From Chlorogloeopsis sp. ULAP01 (GTDB taxonomy: Bacteria > Cyanobacteriota > Cyanobacteriia > Cyanobacteriales > Nostocaceae): a stretch of DNA of 64,000 bases. The notes beneath the pieces are model-generated. The model did no database searches. It was not told the origin of the DNA and saw only the letters and a list, made by a program, of their open reading frames with translations. Within the stretch, counting starts at the first letter, position 1; the number at the start of each line of letters is the position of its first letter. Position numbers and translations under genes: made by a program. The stretch is from positions 32,210 through 96,209 of the forward strand of contig NZ_JAUDRH010000024.1 of NCBI RefSeq assembly GCF_030381805.1, in the 5' to 3' direction. Positions 34,276-44,049 of this stretch are shown in pieces.

Positions 34276-36090
34276 CTAAGGACAATGATAAATTTTATAC
34301 TTATAACCATTAATTGTCGGAAAAGCTCGCGTTTCGACAGCACAATTTTTTACTTCTTCCGGTTCGGCACCGTAAAAGTTGACTAACCATAAGTCTAAAG
34401 GACGTGGTAAGCGCCTCAAAGTATTTTGGAGAGTAGCAGTAGAAGTATTGGAGTTTTGCTCTTGATGGGCGAGTAAGAAAAGAGGAGAAGCAGAGAGAGT
34501 ATTTTGAAGCTTAAATTCTCTGGCTACCCCCATCATTTCGCCAATTTGTACGTGTGTTTTTTGGGTGGTAGCAATAAGTACTGGTATCTGGGATGTTTTT
34601 TGAATTAATTGCACGAATAAGTCGGGACGATAATATTTCTGATAACCTAAATTACAAATAACCGTGATCGCACTTAGTAATCCCATTACCCAGATTACTA
34701 CCACACTTACTTTGCCATTGACTCCCCATTTCTCCTTTTTCAATCCACGGTGCCAACAAATTGCCAAACTTGCCCCCAGCAAAACTATTACAGCAGGAAA
34801 GTAAACAAAGTTATAACGAGCACCCCGTGTCAAATCAATATTCAGAAAATAGGTGAAGAAAAAGAATAAAGCGATCGCTCCTACAACCACACCAGCTAAA
34901 ACTTGGGTTGTCAAACGGGTTTGTGATTGCACAAGCTGTACCTTAAAGCCACGCCACAGAATGGGTGTTGCCCAAATCAGAAAAATTAGCATAACTAGCC
35001 CTGATGCGATCGCCACAGCTAGATTCGGTGATTCGACTGGTAGCAAGCAAAACATCGTCACCCAGGCAGCCAAAGCTTGAAAAATTGGACTGATCCAAGC
35101 TATACCAACGCGATCGCTTTGAATCCAGTCAACCAATCTATCACCATAAGTATTCTGTAAAAAAACTGGCAGCCAAACTATACCTGCTACAGCCGTGCCA
35201 ACAGCAACTGCATAAACACGTTGCCAAGGAGGAGAGAGTAAAGACGCAAAGAGGGGGAGACGCGGTGACGCATTTTTATCAGACGCGGAGAAAATATCAA
35301 AAATATTCCCCGTGTCTGGTTGTCTCCTCTGCCCCGTGTCATTTTCGTCCCCATGTCCCCATGTCCCCGTGTCCTCTTTATTCTGTTGCCAAGCCAAAAA
35401 AATTAAAACTATCGCTTCAGTGCAGAGAGTAAGGGTGAAGAAGTAATGAGTAGCAATGCCCAAAGCATTAATTACGATCCACGAGCATGAAAACCATATA
35501 GGTAATTGAATCCGATTGTGGATATGACGTGCGGCTACTACTAAGCAAGTAAGGGAAGCAATTACCCATAGGATTGCCAAAGTATAGTGGCGGGCTTCTT
35601 GTGCCAAAAAAATCCCATAGGGTGAGACTGCCATCATCGCAGCAGCTAAATGACTGATGAGACGAGAACGAAAGGTAACCCAACTCAAAGCATAAATAGC
35701 AGGGATAGATAATGCTCCAAAAATAGCAGCTAGCGATCGCGCTCCCCACAAAGAAACCAAACCAGCTTGGGTGGGAAAAAGTTTCATCCACAGATGAGTG
35801 AGAACAAAGTATAAAGGGGGATGATTACTTTCGCTAAATAAATTTGCCAATACGTCTTGAATACTTGCGGTGGGTTGTGGTTGCAGGGGTTGTAATAGAA
35901 TATCGATAGTTATTGGTTCATTTAACGGTACTGGCAAAAAACTATTTCCCAAACTGAATACCAAAGTAGAAAATTCATCTGTCCAAGGCGGCTTTGCTGT
36001 CAAGTTTATTAAGCGTAAACTAATAGCGATGACAAGCCAAATCAACAGCAGAAACAAGTTAAGCCAACGCGGGGATAGTAAAGCTGTCAT
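34276..36090 (-). CDS. Membrane glycosyltransferase (GT39/ArnT-like)
   Basis: Polytopic transferase that uses polyprenyl-phosphate sugars. About ten membrane helices; the first lumenal loop holds the catalytic acidic pair in PPWTDEF (Asp 38, Glu 39), and HPPLYF (90-95) follows. The 604 residues include a hydrophilic block at about 237-288 (NKEDTGTWGHGDENDTGQRR onward) that breaks the membrane region. Its DNA is the purine/pyrimidine short-repeat type found between genes, so it is probably an in-frame insertion. The next gene upstream, a GT2 with a GtrA tail, could supply the lipid-linked sugar. Confidence 0.87.
   Translation of the reverse strand: MTALLSPRWLNLFLLLIWLVIAISLRLINLTAKPPWTDEFSTLVFSLGNSFLPVPLNEPITIDILLQPLQPQPTASIQDVLANLFSESNHPPLYFVLTHLWMKLFPTQAGLVSLWGARSLAAIFGALSIPAIYALSWVTFRSRLISHLAAAMMAVSPYGIFLAQEARHYTLAILWVIASLTCLVVAARHIHNRIQLPIWFSCSWIVINALGIATHYFFTLTLCTEAIVLIFLAWQQNKEDTGTWGHGDENDTGQRRQPDTGNIFDIFSASDKNASPRLPLFASLLSPPWQRVYAVAVGTAVAGIVWLPVFLQNTYGDRLVDWIQSDRVGIAWISPIFQALAAWVTMFCLLPVESPNLAVAIASGLVMLIFLIWATPILWRGFKVQLVQSQTRLTTQVLAGVVVGAIALFFFFTYFLNIDLTRGARYNFVYFPAVIVLLGASLAICWHRGLKKEKWGVNGKVSVVVIWVMGLLSAITVICNLGYQKYYRPDLFVQLIQKTSQIPVLIATTQKTHVQIGEMMGVAREFKLQNTLSASPLFLLAHQEQNSNTSTATLQNTLRRLPRPLDLWLVNFYGAEPEEVKNCAVETRAFPTINGYKYKIYHCP
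35227..35382. repeat. Intergenic-type short repeat inside a coding region
   Basis: CCCCATGTCCCCATGTCCCC-type units, similar to the tracts at 16660-16715 and 18838-18905, translate in frame to a charged loop in the glycosyltransferase. Confidence 0.6.
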
Positions 36091-36184
36091 AGCTGTGTCA
36101 TCAACACATATAATTTGGACATCAGACGTTACATTTTAGATGAAAGTTCAATCCAAAATTGCACATTGGCACATTGTGTTTTAA

Positions 36185-37429
36185 CTATTTCACTTGTGTG
36201 ACGCGCCAACTCAGTTTGAGGTTAACCCAAAAGTTCCAGACAGTGGCAGCGGCGATCGCGATCAGGTTAGCAATGTAGCGATTAGGAATAATGAAATTAA
36301 ACACTAGATTTAAGACCAGTACATTCAACACTAACCCTGCAAGACAAATAATATTGAATTTAAAAAACCGCTTCAGGCGCTGATGCCATTGTTTTTGCTG
36401 CATAGCGACATCAGCAAATGTCCAAGCATCATTCCACAAAAAATTATTAAAAATCGCAATTTCACCCGCAATGATTTTACTGCGAGTAAGGGGTAACCCC
36501 AAAGTAGTTGGATCGCTGAGTAAGTAAAGTACTGCCATATCTACAAATACCCCACTTAGTCCCACCAAACCAAAACGGATGAATCTACCAATAGGAAAAC
36601 CACTACTTATACTGAAATTTCTCATTTGCAAAGTAGAAAGACGCAACCGCAATAAATGGTGGATGTAATCTAAATACTGCTTCCAAGTTACTTTGCTCTC
36701 ACCCTCTTTGCGTTCACAGAACACATAGCCAACTTCGGCAATTTGCCTAACATCACCTCGCCCAATTACCTCCAGCAAAACTTTATACCCTACGGGATTG
36801 AGTTTCGCATTGGCGATCGCACTTCGACGCACAATAAAGTAACCGCTCATTGGATCTGAAACTCTACCTAATACTCTTGGTAAAATAATCAATCCCAACA
36901 ATTGAGCACCACGGGACAAAAAACGCCTGATAAAACTCCAACTACTTACTCCGCCCCCTTCCACATGACGACTAGCTACTGCCAAATCAGCTCCTTCTTG
37001 AATTGCGCTCAAAAGTTGCAACAATACATGGGGCGGATGCTGTAAATCACCGTCAATTACTCCTAAAACTCTTCCCTTTGCGGCTTGCCAGCCCCGAATT
37101 ATCGCCGAAGACAGCCCTCGTTCATGCTGGCGTCGCATTACTTGTAACTGTGGGTAGTCTGCAATTAAAGATAGAGCTAATTGCCAAGTACCATCCGGAC
37201 TATCATCATCTACTACAATCAATTCGTAGTCTCCAGGAATAATTTCATCCAAAATCTGGCTTAATATCCTGACAATTTTGTTGATGTTAGCAGCCTCGTT
37301 ATAGGTTGGTACTACCAGAGAAAAGCTCACTAGACTGCTAGCTTGATCCGAGGTAGCAGAAGGCAATTCGCAAATCTGCAAATCCCCTGATGGTACTGGT
37401 AGTAATAAATTAGGTTGCTTAATACTCAT
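36185..37429 (-). CDS. GT2 glycosyltransferase with GtrA membrane domain
   Basis: Dolichol/polyprenol-phosphate sugar synthase type. Residues 37-270 are a GT-A fold: VVPTYNEA (39-46), VVDDDSPDGT (72-81), a DGDLQHPP loop, then GGGVSSWSFIRRFLSRG. Residues about 284-410 are a four-helix GtrA domain (RFIRFGLVGLSGVFVDM). Together they make and flip a lipid-linked sugar. 414 residues. It is transcribed toward the GT39 gene, 94 bases away, which would use such a donor. The shared pathway is inference. Confidence 0.9.
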   Translation of the reverse strand: MSIKQPNLLLPVPSGDLQICELPSATSDQASSLVSFSLVVPTYNEAANINKIVRILSQILDEIIPGDYELIVVDDDSPDGTWQLALSLIADYPQLQVMRRQHERGLSSAIIRGWQAAKGRVLGVIDGDLQHPPHVLLQLLSAIQEGADLAVASRHVEGGGVSSWSFIRRFLSRGAQLLGLIILPRVLGRVSDPMSGYFIVRRSAIANAKLNPVGYKVLLEVIGRGDVRQIAEVGYVFCERKEGESKVTWKQYLDYIHHLLRLRLSTLQMRNFSISSGFPIGRFIRFGLVGLSGVFVDMAVLYLLSDPTTLGLPLTRSKIIAGEIAIFNNFLWNDAWTFADVAMQQKQWHQRLKRFFKFNIICLAGLVLNVLVLNLVFNFIIPNRYIANLIAIAAATVWNFWVNLKLSWRVTQVK

Positions 37430-38161
37430 GGAGTAAGATTAGAGTTGTGAATTGATTCAATAAAAATTTTTAGTAAACTTAGTTTGTTTATATACCAAAA
37501 TATTATTAATTCTATAATTTTGATTGTTTTCCTTGATTAAACGCTGATTTTATCACTATCTTAGTTACTTTTAAATTAAATATATTTATAATTCTCTAAA
37601 TATTTACAAGCATTTGTTCTCGGAAACAAAAAGGGTTAAAAATTAGAAATTGCGAATGTAAACTCTAGCTATAATAGTCGTTAGATTATAAACTAAAGTG
37701 AAACTGTTGAGTTTAACAAAAGCCATAGTCTTTACGAGCTAGACTTTATTTACTAACACCCTGAGTCATTAATTTTGGACTCAATTTATAATCATAAGTT
37801 TGTTTTTATTTATACTCTTTGTCTACTAGCAAAGATAAACTATCTTTATAGAAGTAGAGGTGGGATAAATATTCATAGGCAGTGTTGTGGGAAAACACAA
37901 GATAACTCCTTGCAGCATCTGGTTAAGGTTCTTTAGTGACAAATGGTAAAGAATACCGAGTGAAATAGATGGCAAAAAAATATTGGAGTAAATTGTACAG
38001 TCAATTCATTGAGCTACAGGCAATAGCAAGCTAAAGCAAATAAAAAATTGTCTCTATGCTTGGGAGTCTGTTCTCTGCTGTTTTAGCAAGGAAGTATAAT
38101 TTAATTAATAGATAAATTATCAATCAAATTAAATTCATCTCTTAACATTTCGGCTTTAAAT
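37430..38161. other. Gene-free stretch upstream of cofH
   Basis: AT-rich, no coding frame or clear RNA gene. Divergent promoters for the GT2 gene and cofH must lie here. Confidence 0.5.
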
Positions 38162-39301
38162 GTGATAGACACCACTGTTGATGCAATTCTTGACCGTGTT
38201 CTACTTGGATACAATTTATCTCCCGAAGAGGGAGTGGTGTTATTAAGACAGACTGATCAAAAGGCGATCGCCGCCATCCGTGCTACAGCTGACAGATTGC
38301 GTCAAAGCCAAGTAGGTGAGACTGTTACCTACGTCATCAACCGTAACATCAATTTTACAAATATCTGTGAGCAGCACTGTAGTTTCTGTGCTTTCCGACG
38401 GGATGAAGGCGAGGAAGGTGCTTACTGGTTAGATTGGATGCAAATTTTTGAGAAGACAAAAGACGCACAACAGCGAAGTGCAACAGAAATCTGTATGCAA
38501 GGGGGATTAAATCCCCAAGCAAAAATTAATGGCCGATCTTTGTCTTATTATCTCAAACTCATCGAAACAATTAAGCAAGAATTTCCTCATTTGCATCTGC
38601 ACGCTTTTTCTCCTCAAGAAGTACAATTCATAGCTAGAACAGACGGGTTGACGTATGCTGAGGTGATAGCTGCTTTGCGAGATGCTGGTGTAGATTCCAT
38701 GCCAGGAACAGCAGCTGAAATTTTAGACGATGAAGTCAGGCGTATCCTGTGTCCAGAAAAAATTGACACAGCAACCTGGTTAGAAATTGTGGGTACGGCT
38801 CATAAATTAGGTTTGTATACCACCAGCACAATGCTATCGGGGCATATAGAGACACCAGAACAACAAATTAGACACTTAGAAAAATTGCGATCGCTTCAAC
38901 AAACTGCTATCAATCAAGAATATCCAGCCCGGATTACTGAGTTTATTTTGTTACCCTTTGTTGGACAAGAAGCGCCTAAGCCATTACGTCGTCGTGTTGG
39001 GCGTGATCAGCCTGTGTTAGCTGATGCACTCTTACTCACTGCTGTCGCAAGAATTTACTTAGGAAACTGGATTGTCAATCATCAACCAAGTTGGGTAAAA
39101 CTGGGACTTGTGGGTGCGACTGAAGCCTTAAATTGGGGCTGTAACGATATCGGTGGTACATTAATGGAAGAACATATCACCACCATGGCGGGCGCAATTG
39201 GTGGTACATGCATGGAAGTTGAAACCTTACAAGCAGCGATCGCTTCCTTAGGAAGACCCTATCAGCAACGGGATACTCTTTATCAGAAAATTATTGGTTG
39301 A
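38162..39301 (+). CDS. cofH: F0 synthase subunit CofH
   Basis: Radical SAM enzyme that joins 5-amino-6-ribitylaminouracil and tyrosine on the way to F0 (8-hydroxy-5-deazaflavin), the antenna of some photolyases. The cluster motif CEQHCSFC (69-76) has CX3CX2C spacing. Family segments include HLHAFSPQEV, ATTSTM-like YTTSTMLSGH and the C-terminal DIGGTLMEEHI. 379 residues. The start is GTG at 38162, without a clear ribosome site. The partner cofG is not in the window. A terminator follows. Confidence 0.93.
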   Translation: MIDTTVDAILDRVLLGYNLSPEEGVVLLRQTDQKAIAAIRATADRLRQSQVGETVTYVINRNINFTNICEQHCSFCAFRRDEGEEGAYWLDWMQIFEKTKDAQQRSATEICMQGGLNPQAKINGRSLSYYLKLIETIKQEFPHLHLHAFSPQEVQFIARTDGLTYAEVIAALRDAGVDSMPGTAAEILDDEVRRILCPEKIDTATWLEIVGTAHKLGLYTTSTMLSGHIETPEQQIRHLEKLRSLQQTAINQEYPARITEFILLPFVGQEAPKPLRRRVGRDQPVLADALLLTAVARIYLGNWIVNHQPSWVKLGLVGATEALNWGCNDIGGTLMEEHITTMAGAIGGTCMEVETLQAAIASLGRPYQQRDTLYQKIIG

Positions 39302-39323
39302 TAGTTGATATATTATTCTCCCA

Positions 39324-39382
39324 ATACTCCTGTTGGTAAGAAGTCTGTTGCATAGCGCTTCGGAGCTTGCACTCAGGAGTAT
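39324..39382. repeat. Hairpin repeat after cofH
   Basis: ATACTCCTG (39324-39332) pairs with CAGGAGTAT (39374-39382); the loop includes a smaller GCGCTTCGGAGC fold. Confidence 0.45.
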
Positions 39383-39388
39383 GTCACT

Positions 39389-39420
39389 AAAAAACCTCAG
39401 ATTTTTAACTGAGGTTTTTT
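39389..39420 (+). terminator. Terminator after cofH
   Basis: AAAAAACCTCAG (39389-39400), loop of 8, CTGAGGTTTTTT (39409-39420). The A- and T-runs on both sides let it work for the convergent DUF760 gene too. Confidence 0.85.
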
Positions 39421-39445
39421 CCAGATTTACATCATATTCAGTTTA

Positions 39446-39790
39446 TTAGTGAAAATCCGATGTATCAGCTTCTAGGAATTGCAAAGACTTTTCAAGCTCC
39501 ATTCGCTGCTCGGCATTACGTAAAAAGTAACCATTCATCATTGCAGAAGCCAAAAGTCTTCCCAGATTATCCCGATTGGTGGTAATCAACACATTAAAGT
39601 TTTCTGAGGGTAAACTACCCAACATACTTATAATTGTGTGTTCTATTGCTTGCAATACTTCTGGTGAATTTGGCTTAGATAGTTGAGTAACTATTTCTGG
39701 ACTCATGGATTTGACGTATTGCCAAAGTAAGTTACTGCTTAAAACCTCATTACCAAAGGATTCTGGGTTGTGATTGGACAGATTGTTCAC
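39446..39790 (-). CDS. DUF760-type protein
   Basis: A 114-residue soluble helical protein of the plant/cyanobacterial DUF760 type (LLWQYVKSMSPEIVTQLSKP, then MLGSLPSENFNVLITTNRDN and LGRLLASAMMNGYFLRNAEQ). No catalytic residues are known. The start is GTG at 39790 with no good ribosome site. It is convergent with cofH. The function remains unknown. Confidence 0.78.
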   Translation of the reverse strand: MNNLSNHNPESFGNEVLSSNLLWQYVKSMSPEIVTQLSKPNSPEVLQAIEHTIISMLGSLPSENFNVLITTNRDNLGRLLASAMMNGYFLRNAEQRMELEKSLQFLEADTSDFH

Positions 39791-39987
39791 GGTTCTATAG
39801 ATACGCTTTTACACAACTCTTATTAAGAAATTTACCAACTTTTTTACTTAAGAATAGTGAGCTTAACCGAACTAAAAAATGACGGTTTATTCTACAAATT
39901 CAGATAGTGTGAATAAACACAATTATGAAGGTTATTGATTATTAGCTATTTTTTATTCACTTTCACCAATAACCTGCAATCCAATAC

Positions 39988-40155
39988 TTAGAAACCTAAA
40001 ATTCCGTAATAGCCACTGATAGCCAGAATTATAATTACTAAAATTCCTACGATCAGGCTAATCGAAAATTGAACTGATGTTTTTTGATTTAGCTCTTGTT
40101 TGCTTTCACCCTGCTTTTGGGTGTTATTGGGATTGTTAGTTTTGTCTGTTGTCAT
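39988..40155 (-). CDS. 55-residue single-helix membrane protein, unknown
   Basis: A small frame of 55 codons: a hydrophilic Asn/Gln/Lys leader (MTTDKTNNPNNTQKQGESKQ), then a membrane helix at about 34-54 (ISLIVGILVIIILAISGYYG). There is no ribosome site but a clear ATG. Leader plus helix, with a stop immediately after the helix, is typical of small subunits of membrane complexes. No family is recognised. Support is composition only. Confidence 0.5.
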   Translation of the reverse strand: MTTDKTNNPNNTQKQGESKQELNQKTSVQFSISLIVGILVIIILAISGYYGILGF

Positions 40156-40515
40156 GGCTATTATTGTTGGTGCTTATCTATTATTTAGTTTGCTCCAACT
40201 GCCAGAAACTGCATCTTGCTTTCGGACTACAACTATTGTCTGGTTTAACTCAAGATAGGGAGATTCATTTGTTGCATCTAAGTTCTTGCCCGCCAAGAAA
40301 GAAATTTCTTGGCTCATAGCTCATGGCTTATAGCTCAACTCCACTCAAGTGGACTGTAATCACTAGTAGAACAGGACTTACACAAAAACTCTCTCAAACT
40401 CTTAATTTTTTTGTGTTCTTACTCTACCAATTCTCTTGGGCGTAGCCCTTGTTCTATGCTCACTACTTACTATTAGCTGTTAGCCATTAGCAATTAACTA
40501 CTAACCATTTTCAAT
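40156..40515. other. Gene-free stretch with TTAGC-type repeats
   Basis: No coding frame. Near 40460-40505 are short TATTAGCTGTTAGCCATTAG units. Confidence 0.45.
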
Positions 40516-41547
40516 TTATACCGTTTCCTGAATTTGCAGGCGGATAGTTCGTTCTCCAACACCACCAAGTTGCAATTCCATCACCTCGCCACCTAAGGGT
40601 TCCAAGCAATTCAAGAGCGATCGCAACTGCGGCGTACTTGCGCCGGTATCTACGTAAAGCCGATCTGCTAAATTGCCGATCCGTTTCCAAGTCATGTACA
40701 ACTTACCAATTGTTTGCTCTATCTGTGATGCCTGATTTACCAAGTCAGCAGCAATGCTTAAGCAACCGACTCTTTGTGCTTCTATAAGTGCGGTTTCAAT
40801 GTCAACATCTTCTTCATTCAAGGCTTGAACTTGAGCAGCTGCTTTGAGATATTTTGCCAAGCTACGGGCATCTGCGGTTACCTGTTTGACAGTATCTACA
40901 TCAGGATTTTGAGCAATTTCTTTTTGCAGGGATTTTTGGTGTGACTCTGGTAATTTCTCCATTTCTTTTACCAGGGGTGCAATGTAACGCGGAGGAAGAA
41001 CGTTTTCTGCTGCTTTTTGCTTCACTGGTTCGGGTAACAATTCTGAGGACATTGCTGTCCATTCATCAGTAAGTTGACGCACTTCCCTTCTGGTAATGCG
41101 ATCGCCTTTTTGTGCTGCTTCACCAACCATTACCTGTACTTCTGGCGCTGATTTAGCGGTTTCTACAAACGCTCTTTTAGAAAAATTGTTGATCGCGTTT
41201 GGATCTAGCTTTCCCTCTTCTAGGAGAGTATCTGCACTATTAGCTAGTTGAATCCAAGCATAAGCTTGACTTTTGCTAATTTCTCGTTCTTTTAGCCACT
41301 TGAGAAATCCCGTGCCTCGTCCGTCTCCACCCTTTTTCTCTCGATCCCTGATTGCTCGTAAAATTCGCCCCCGCCAGATTTCGGTTTGTAAATCAAAGCG
41401 ATCACACACCTGCCAAGCTATATCTAGTTGCTTTTGAAATTCGACTTCTGGAATTTCCTCGTCCTCTGGATCAGGAAGTTCAAAATCTAAATCTACAGGT
41501 TGTTGTAATGCAGCAGCTATGTGATCGAAATTATCGGTTGATTGCAC
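40516..41547 (-). CDS. Conserved-looking soluble protein, unknown
   Basis: A 343-residue helical, acidic-then-charged protein. The segment GFLKWLKEREISKSQAYAWI (about 80-99) resembles the DUF3102 family linked to plasmid and phage ParB-like proteins, and may be a helix-turn-helix. A long helical middle (160-260) and a beta-rich end follow. The start appears to be GTG at 41547 without a good ribosome site. It stands alone among repeats. A role in DNA binding is a guess. Confidence 0.7.
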   Translation of the reverse strand: MQSTDNFDHIAAALQQPVDLDFELPDPEDEEIPEVEFQKQLDIAWQVCDRFDLQTEIWRGRILRAIRDREKKGGDGRGTGFLKWLKEREISKSQAYAWIQLANSADTLLEEGKLDPNAINNFSKRAFVETAKSAPEVQVMVGEAAQKGDRITRREVRQLTDEWTAMSSELLPEPVKQKAAENVLPPRYIAPLVKEMEKLPESHQKSLQKEIAQNPDVDTVKQVTADARSLAKYLKAAAQVQALNEEDVDIETALIEAQRVGCLSIAADLVNQASQIEQTIGKLYMTWKRIGNLADRLYVDTGASTPQLRSLLNCLEPLGGEVMELQLGGVGERTIRLQIQETV

Positions 41548-42256
41548 GGCTGGGGAAGTAATAACGTATGCGACGGCTTATTATTACATACTCTTGCCAT
41601 CTATAAATCGATATCATTACTATGTTTTACTTGTCACATTTGCAATACAAGTATGACAAATCACAAGCAAGCGATCGCAGTTTGACACAAGAGTGGAAAG
41701 CAGTGAGTTCCTCTCAACCCTTAGCCCGTCGCGTCTGTAAAAGTAGGTAGTAGTTGGGTGGGAACAGGTTTTATTGCCGATTCCCATTGCCCATTGGCTA
41801 CTAACCACTATCCACTGACTACTATCAGTGTTTTTGATAATTTAAAATCAAAAGTTAGGAGTGGCACTGAAGCGGGAACAATATGTACGGAAGTTGCTAC
41901 TCATTTTATGAAGTTTTTACTGTGGCTTTCTAACTGAATTAAGTAAATAGAGAATAGTAAACCTTAAATTATTATTGTCAAATAACTAGCCACCATAAAC
42001 TGCACACAGAAGAACGGATGAAAAAACTTTCCTTCTGCCTACCTACGGTAGCCGCTTGCGCGTCTACTGCCTCTGGGCAGTCGCACCCGACGCGCTTAAC
42101 CCGACGCCAGGTGCTTTATGCCGGGGAACCCGTCCACCGCACTGGCTCCGTAAGGGCGCGCTGCTCTCTGCCTCCTGCCTTCTATTTCATTACTAAGGTG
42201 AGCTATATTACATTTCAACTTTTAAGATTGTACCAACTTGGGAAAAAAAGCTAAAT
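41548..42256. other. Gene-free stretch with GC-rich repeat
   Basis: Two repeats: a heptamer-like tract at about 41741-41825 (ACTAACCACTATCCACTGAC) and a GC-rich block at 42039-42175. Open frames here are only translations of the repeat. Confidence 0.5.
42039..42175 (+). repeat. GC-rich dispersed repeat, copy upstream of cobQ
   Basis: Contains CAGTCGCACCCGACGCGCTT at 42078-42097, matching 47872-47891 with one mismatch, and GCCGGGGAACCC, which also resembles 47921 and 61139. Confidence 0.65.
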
Positions 42257-43735
42257 ATGAAAGCAATTATGGTAGTGGGAACAACATCCCACGCAGGGAA
42301 ATCACTGATAACTGCGGCTATTTGTCGCATTCTGTCGCAACGTGGCTGGCGAGTGGCTCCCTTTAAAGGTCAAAATATGGCTTTAAACGCTTATGTCACC
42401 GTAAATGGAGGGGAAATGGGTTATGCACAAGCTGTACAAGCTTGGGCTGCGGGAGTTATTCCTTGGGTAGAAATGAATCCCATTTTACTTAAACCCCAGG
42501 GTGATATGACTTCTCAATTGATTGTTAAAGGTAAACCTGTAGGCAGAGTTAATGCTCAAGATTACTATGAGCAGTACTTTGAACTCGGATGGCGAGCAAT
42601 TGAAGAATCTCTACAGCATTTAGCAACAGAATTTGATGTACTGATTTGTGAAGGTGCTGGTAGCCCAGCAGAGATTAACCTCAAGCACCGCGACTTAACT
42701 AATATGCGGGTAGCAAAACATTTAAATGCTCCAACTTTATTAGTTGTTGATATTGACAGAGGTGGTGCTTTTGCCCATGTAGTAGGAACACTAGAATTAC
42801 TAGAGCCAGAGGAACGCGCCCTAATTCGCGGTGTTGTTATTAATAAATTTCGGGGACAGCGATCGCTTCTAGAACCGGGTATTAAGTGGTTGGAAGAACG
42901 TACAGGTATTCCGGTAGTTGGTGTTATTCCTTACCTCGATACCATGTTCCCTGCAGAAGATTCCCTTGATTTGTTGGAACGTAAATCCTACAAATCTTCA
43001 ACTGAACTGAATATTAGTGTTATCCGTTTACCGAGAATTTCCAATTTTACCGACTTCGATCCTTTAGAATCAGAGCCGACAGTTACGATTAAATACTTAA
43101 GCCCCAAGCATGAATTAGGACGTCCAGATGCAGTAATTATCCCAGGTACAAAAGCAACAATTCCTGATTTGCTACTACTGCAAAAAACCGGCATGGCAGA
43201 AGCAATTCAAAATTACGCAGCAGCTGGAGGTACAGTGTTAGGTATCTGTGGGGGTTTCCAAATTCTTGGTCAAATTATCGCCGATCCAGAAGGCATAGAA
43301 GGACAAGCTGGCAGATACCAGGGCTTAGGGTTATTACCCATCAAAACTGTGATTACAGGACAAAAAATCGCTCGCCAGCGCCAAGTTACCTCAAATTATC
43401 CGCAAATGGGTTTACCGGTGAGTGGCTTTGAAATTCATCAAGGGCGATCGCGCACAGAAACTCAAGGAGTAGATCCCCAAGCTTACCACCCTTTATTTGA
43501 CGATGCTAATTTAGGATTAGTAGATCGTTGTCAATCAGTCTGGGGTACTTATCTCCACGGTATATTTGATAATGGGCCTTGGCGTCGTGCTTGGTTAAAT
43601 CGGCTGCGTCAACAACGGGGTTTGAAATCTCTGCCTACAGGCGTTGCCAACTATCGAGATCAGCGAGAGAATCTCTTAGACTATCTTGCTAAAGAGATTG
43701 AACGACATTTAGATTTAACTCCATTTTTGTCGTAG
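42257..43735 (+). CDS. cobQ: Cobyric acid synthase
   Basis: Glutamine-dependent amidation of four side chains on the corrin ring, late in cobalamin synthesis. The N-terminal half is a P-loop ligase (VVGTTSHAGKS, 6-16). The C-terminal half is a class I glutaminase with nucleophile Cys 331 (LGICGGFQ) and His 434 (YLHGIF). 492 residues, the usual length. It is followed after only 12 bases by a small ferredoxin gene, so the two are probably co-transcribed. The repeat block upstream gives no sign of a cobalamin riboswitch. Confidence 0.95.
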   Translation: MKAIMVVGTTSHAGKSLITAAICRILSQRGWRVAPFKGQNMALNAYVTVNGGEMGYAQAVQAWAAGVIPWVEMNPILLKPQGDMTSQLIVKGKPVGRVNAQDYYEQYFELGWRAIEESLQHLATEFDVLICEGAGSPAEINLKHRDLTNMRVAKHLNAPTLLVVDIDRGGAFAHVVGTLELLEPEERALIRGVVINKFRGQRSLLEPGIKWLEERTGIPVVGVIPYLDTMFPAEDSLDLLERKSYKSSTELNISVIRLPRISNFTDFDPLESEPTVTIKYLSPKHELGRPDAVIIPGTKATIPDLLLLQKTGMAEAIQNYAAAGGTVLGICGGFQILGQIIADPEGIEGQAGRYQGLGLLPIKTVITGQKIARQRQVTSNYPQMGLPVSGFEIHQGRSRTETQGVDPQAYHPLFDDANLGLVDRCQSVWGTYLHGIFDNGPWRRAWLNRLRQQRGLKSLPTGVANYRDQRENLLDYLAKEIERHLDLTPFLS

Positions 43736-43747
43736 TTCCTTGAAACC

Positions 43748-43987
43748 ATGAGTGTTCGCGTCCATTTCTTACCAGACGATGTTACAGTTGATGCCAAAGT
43801 GGGAGAACCCCTGCTAGATGTAGCAGATCGAGCTGGAGTTTTAATTCCTACTGGGTGTCTAATGGGTTCTTGTTATGCTTGTGCAGTAGAATTAGAAGAT
43901 GGAGAAACGATCCGCGCTTGCATCAACGCAGTTCCACCTGGGCGCGAAAAATTGACAATAAATCTGTTTAGTGATCCAACATGGTAA
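43748..43987 (+). CDS. Small plant-type 2Fe-2S ferredoxin-like protein
   Basis: A 79-residue electron carrier. The 2Fe-2S ligands are Cys 37, Cys 42, Cys 45 (CLMGSCYAC, 37-45) and Cys 58. The final ligand comes only 13 residues after the third, closer than in photosynthetic ferredoxins, and the protein is about 20 residues shorter. It starts 12 bases past cobQ, so it may be translationally coupled. It could feed electrons to a corrinoid step such as cobalt reduction, but this is inference. Confidence 0.85.
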   Translation: MSVRVHFLPDDVTVDAKVGEPLLDVADRAGVLIPTGCLMGSCYACAVELEDGETIRACINAVPPGREKLTINLFSDPTW

Positions 43988-44049
43988 TGGTTAATAGCTA
44001 ATGGTTAATCGTTAATTGACAACAGCTATTAACAATTAACCACTAGCTA

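Noticed and set aside
42039..42175. Cobalamin riboswitch upstream of cobQ
   Set aside because: Some words (GCCAGG, GGGGAACCCG) hinted at one, but the block is a member of the dispersed repeat family and lacks the B12-box.
42018..42254. Open frame of 78 codons before cobQ
   Set aside because: Repeat DNA; composition is that of the repeat, not of a protein.
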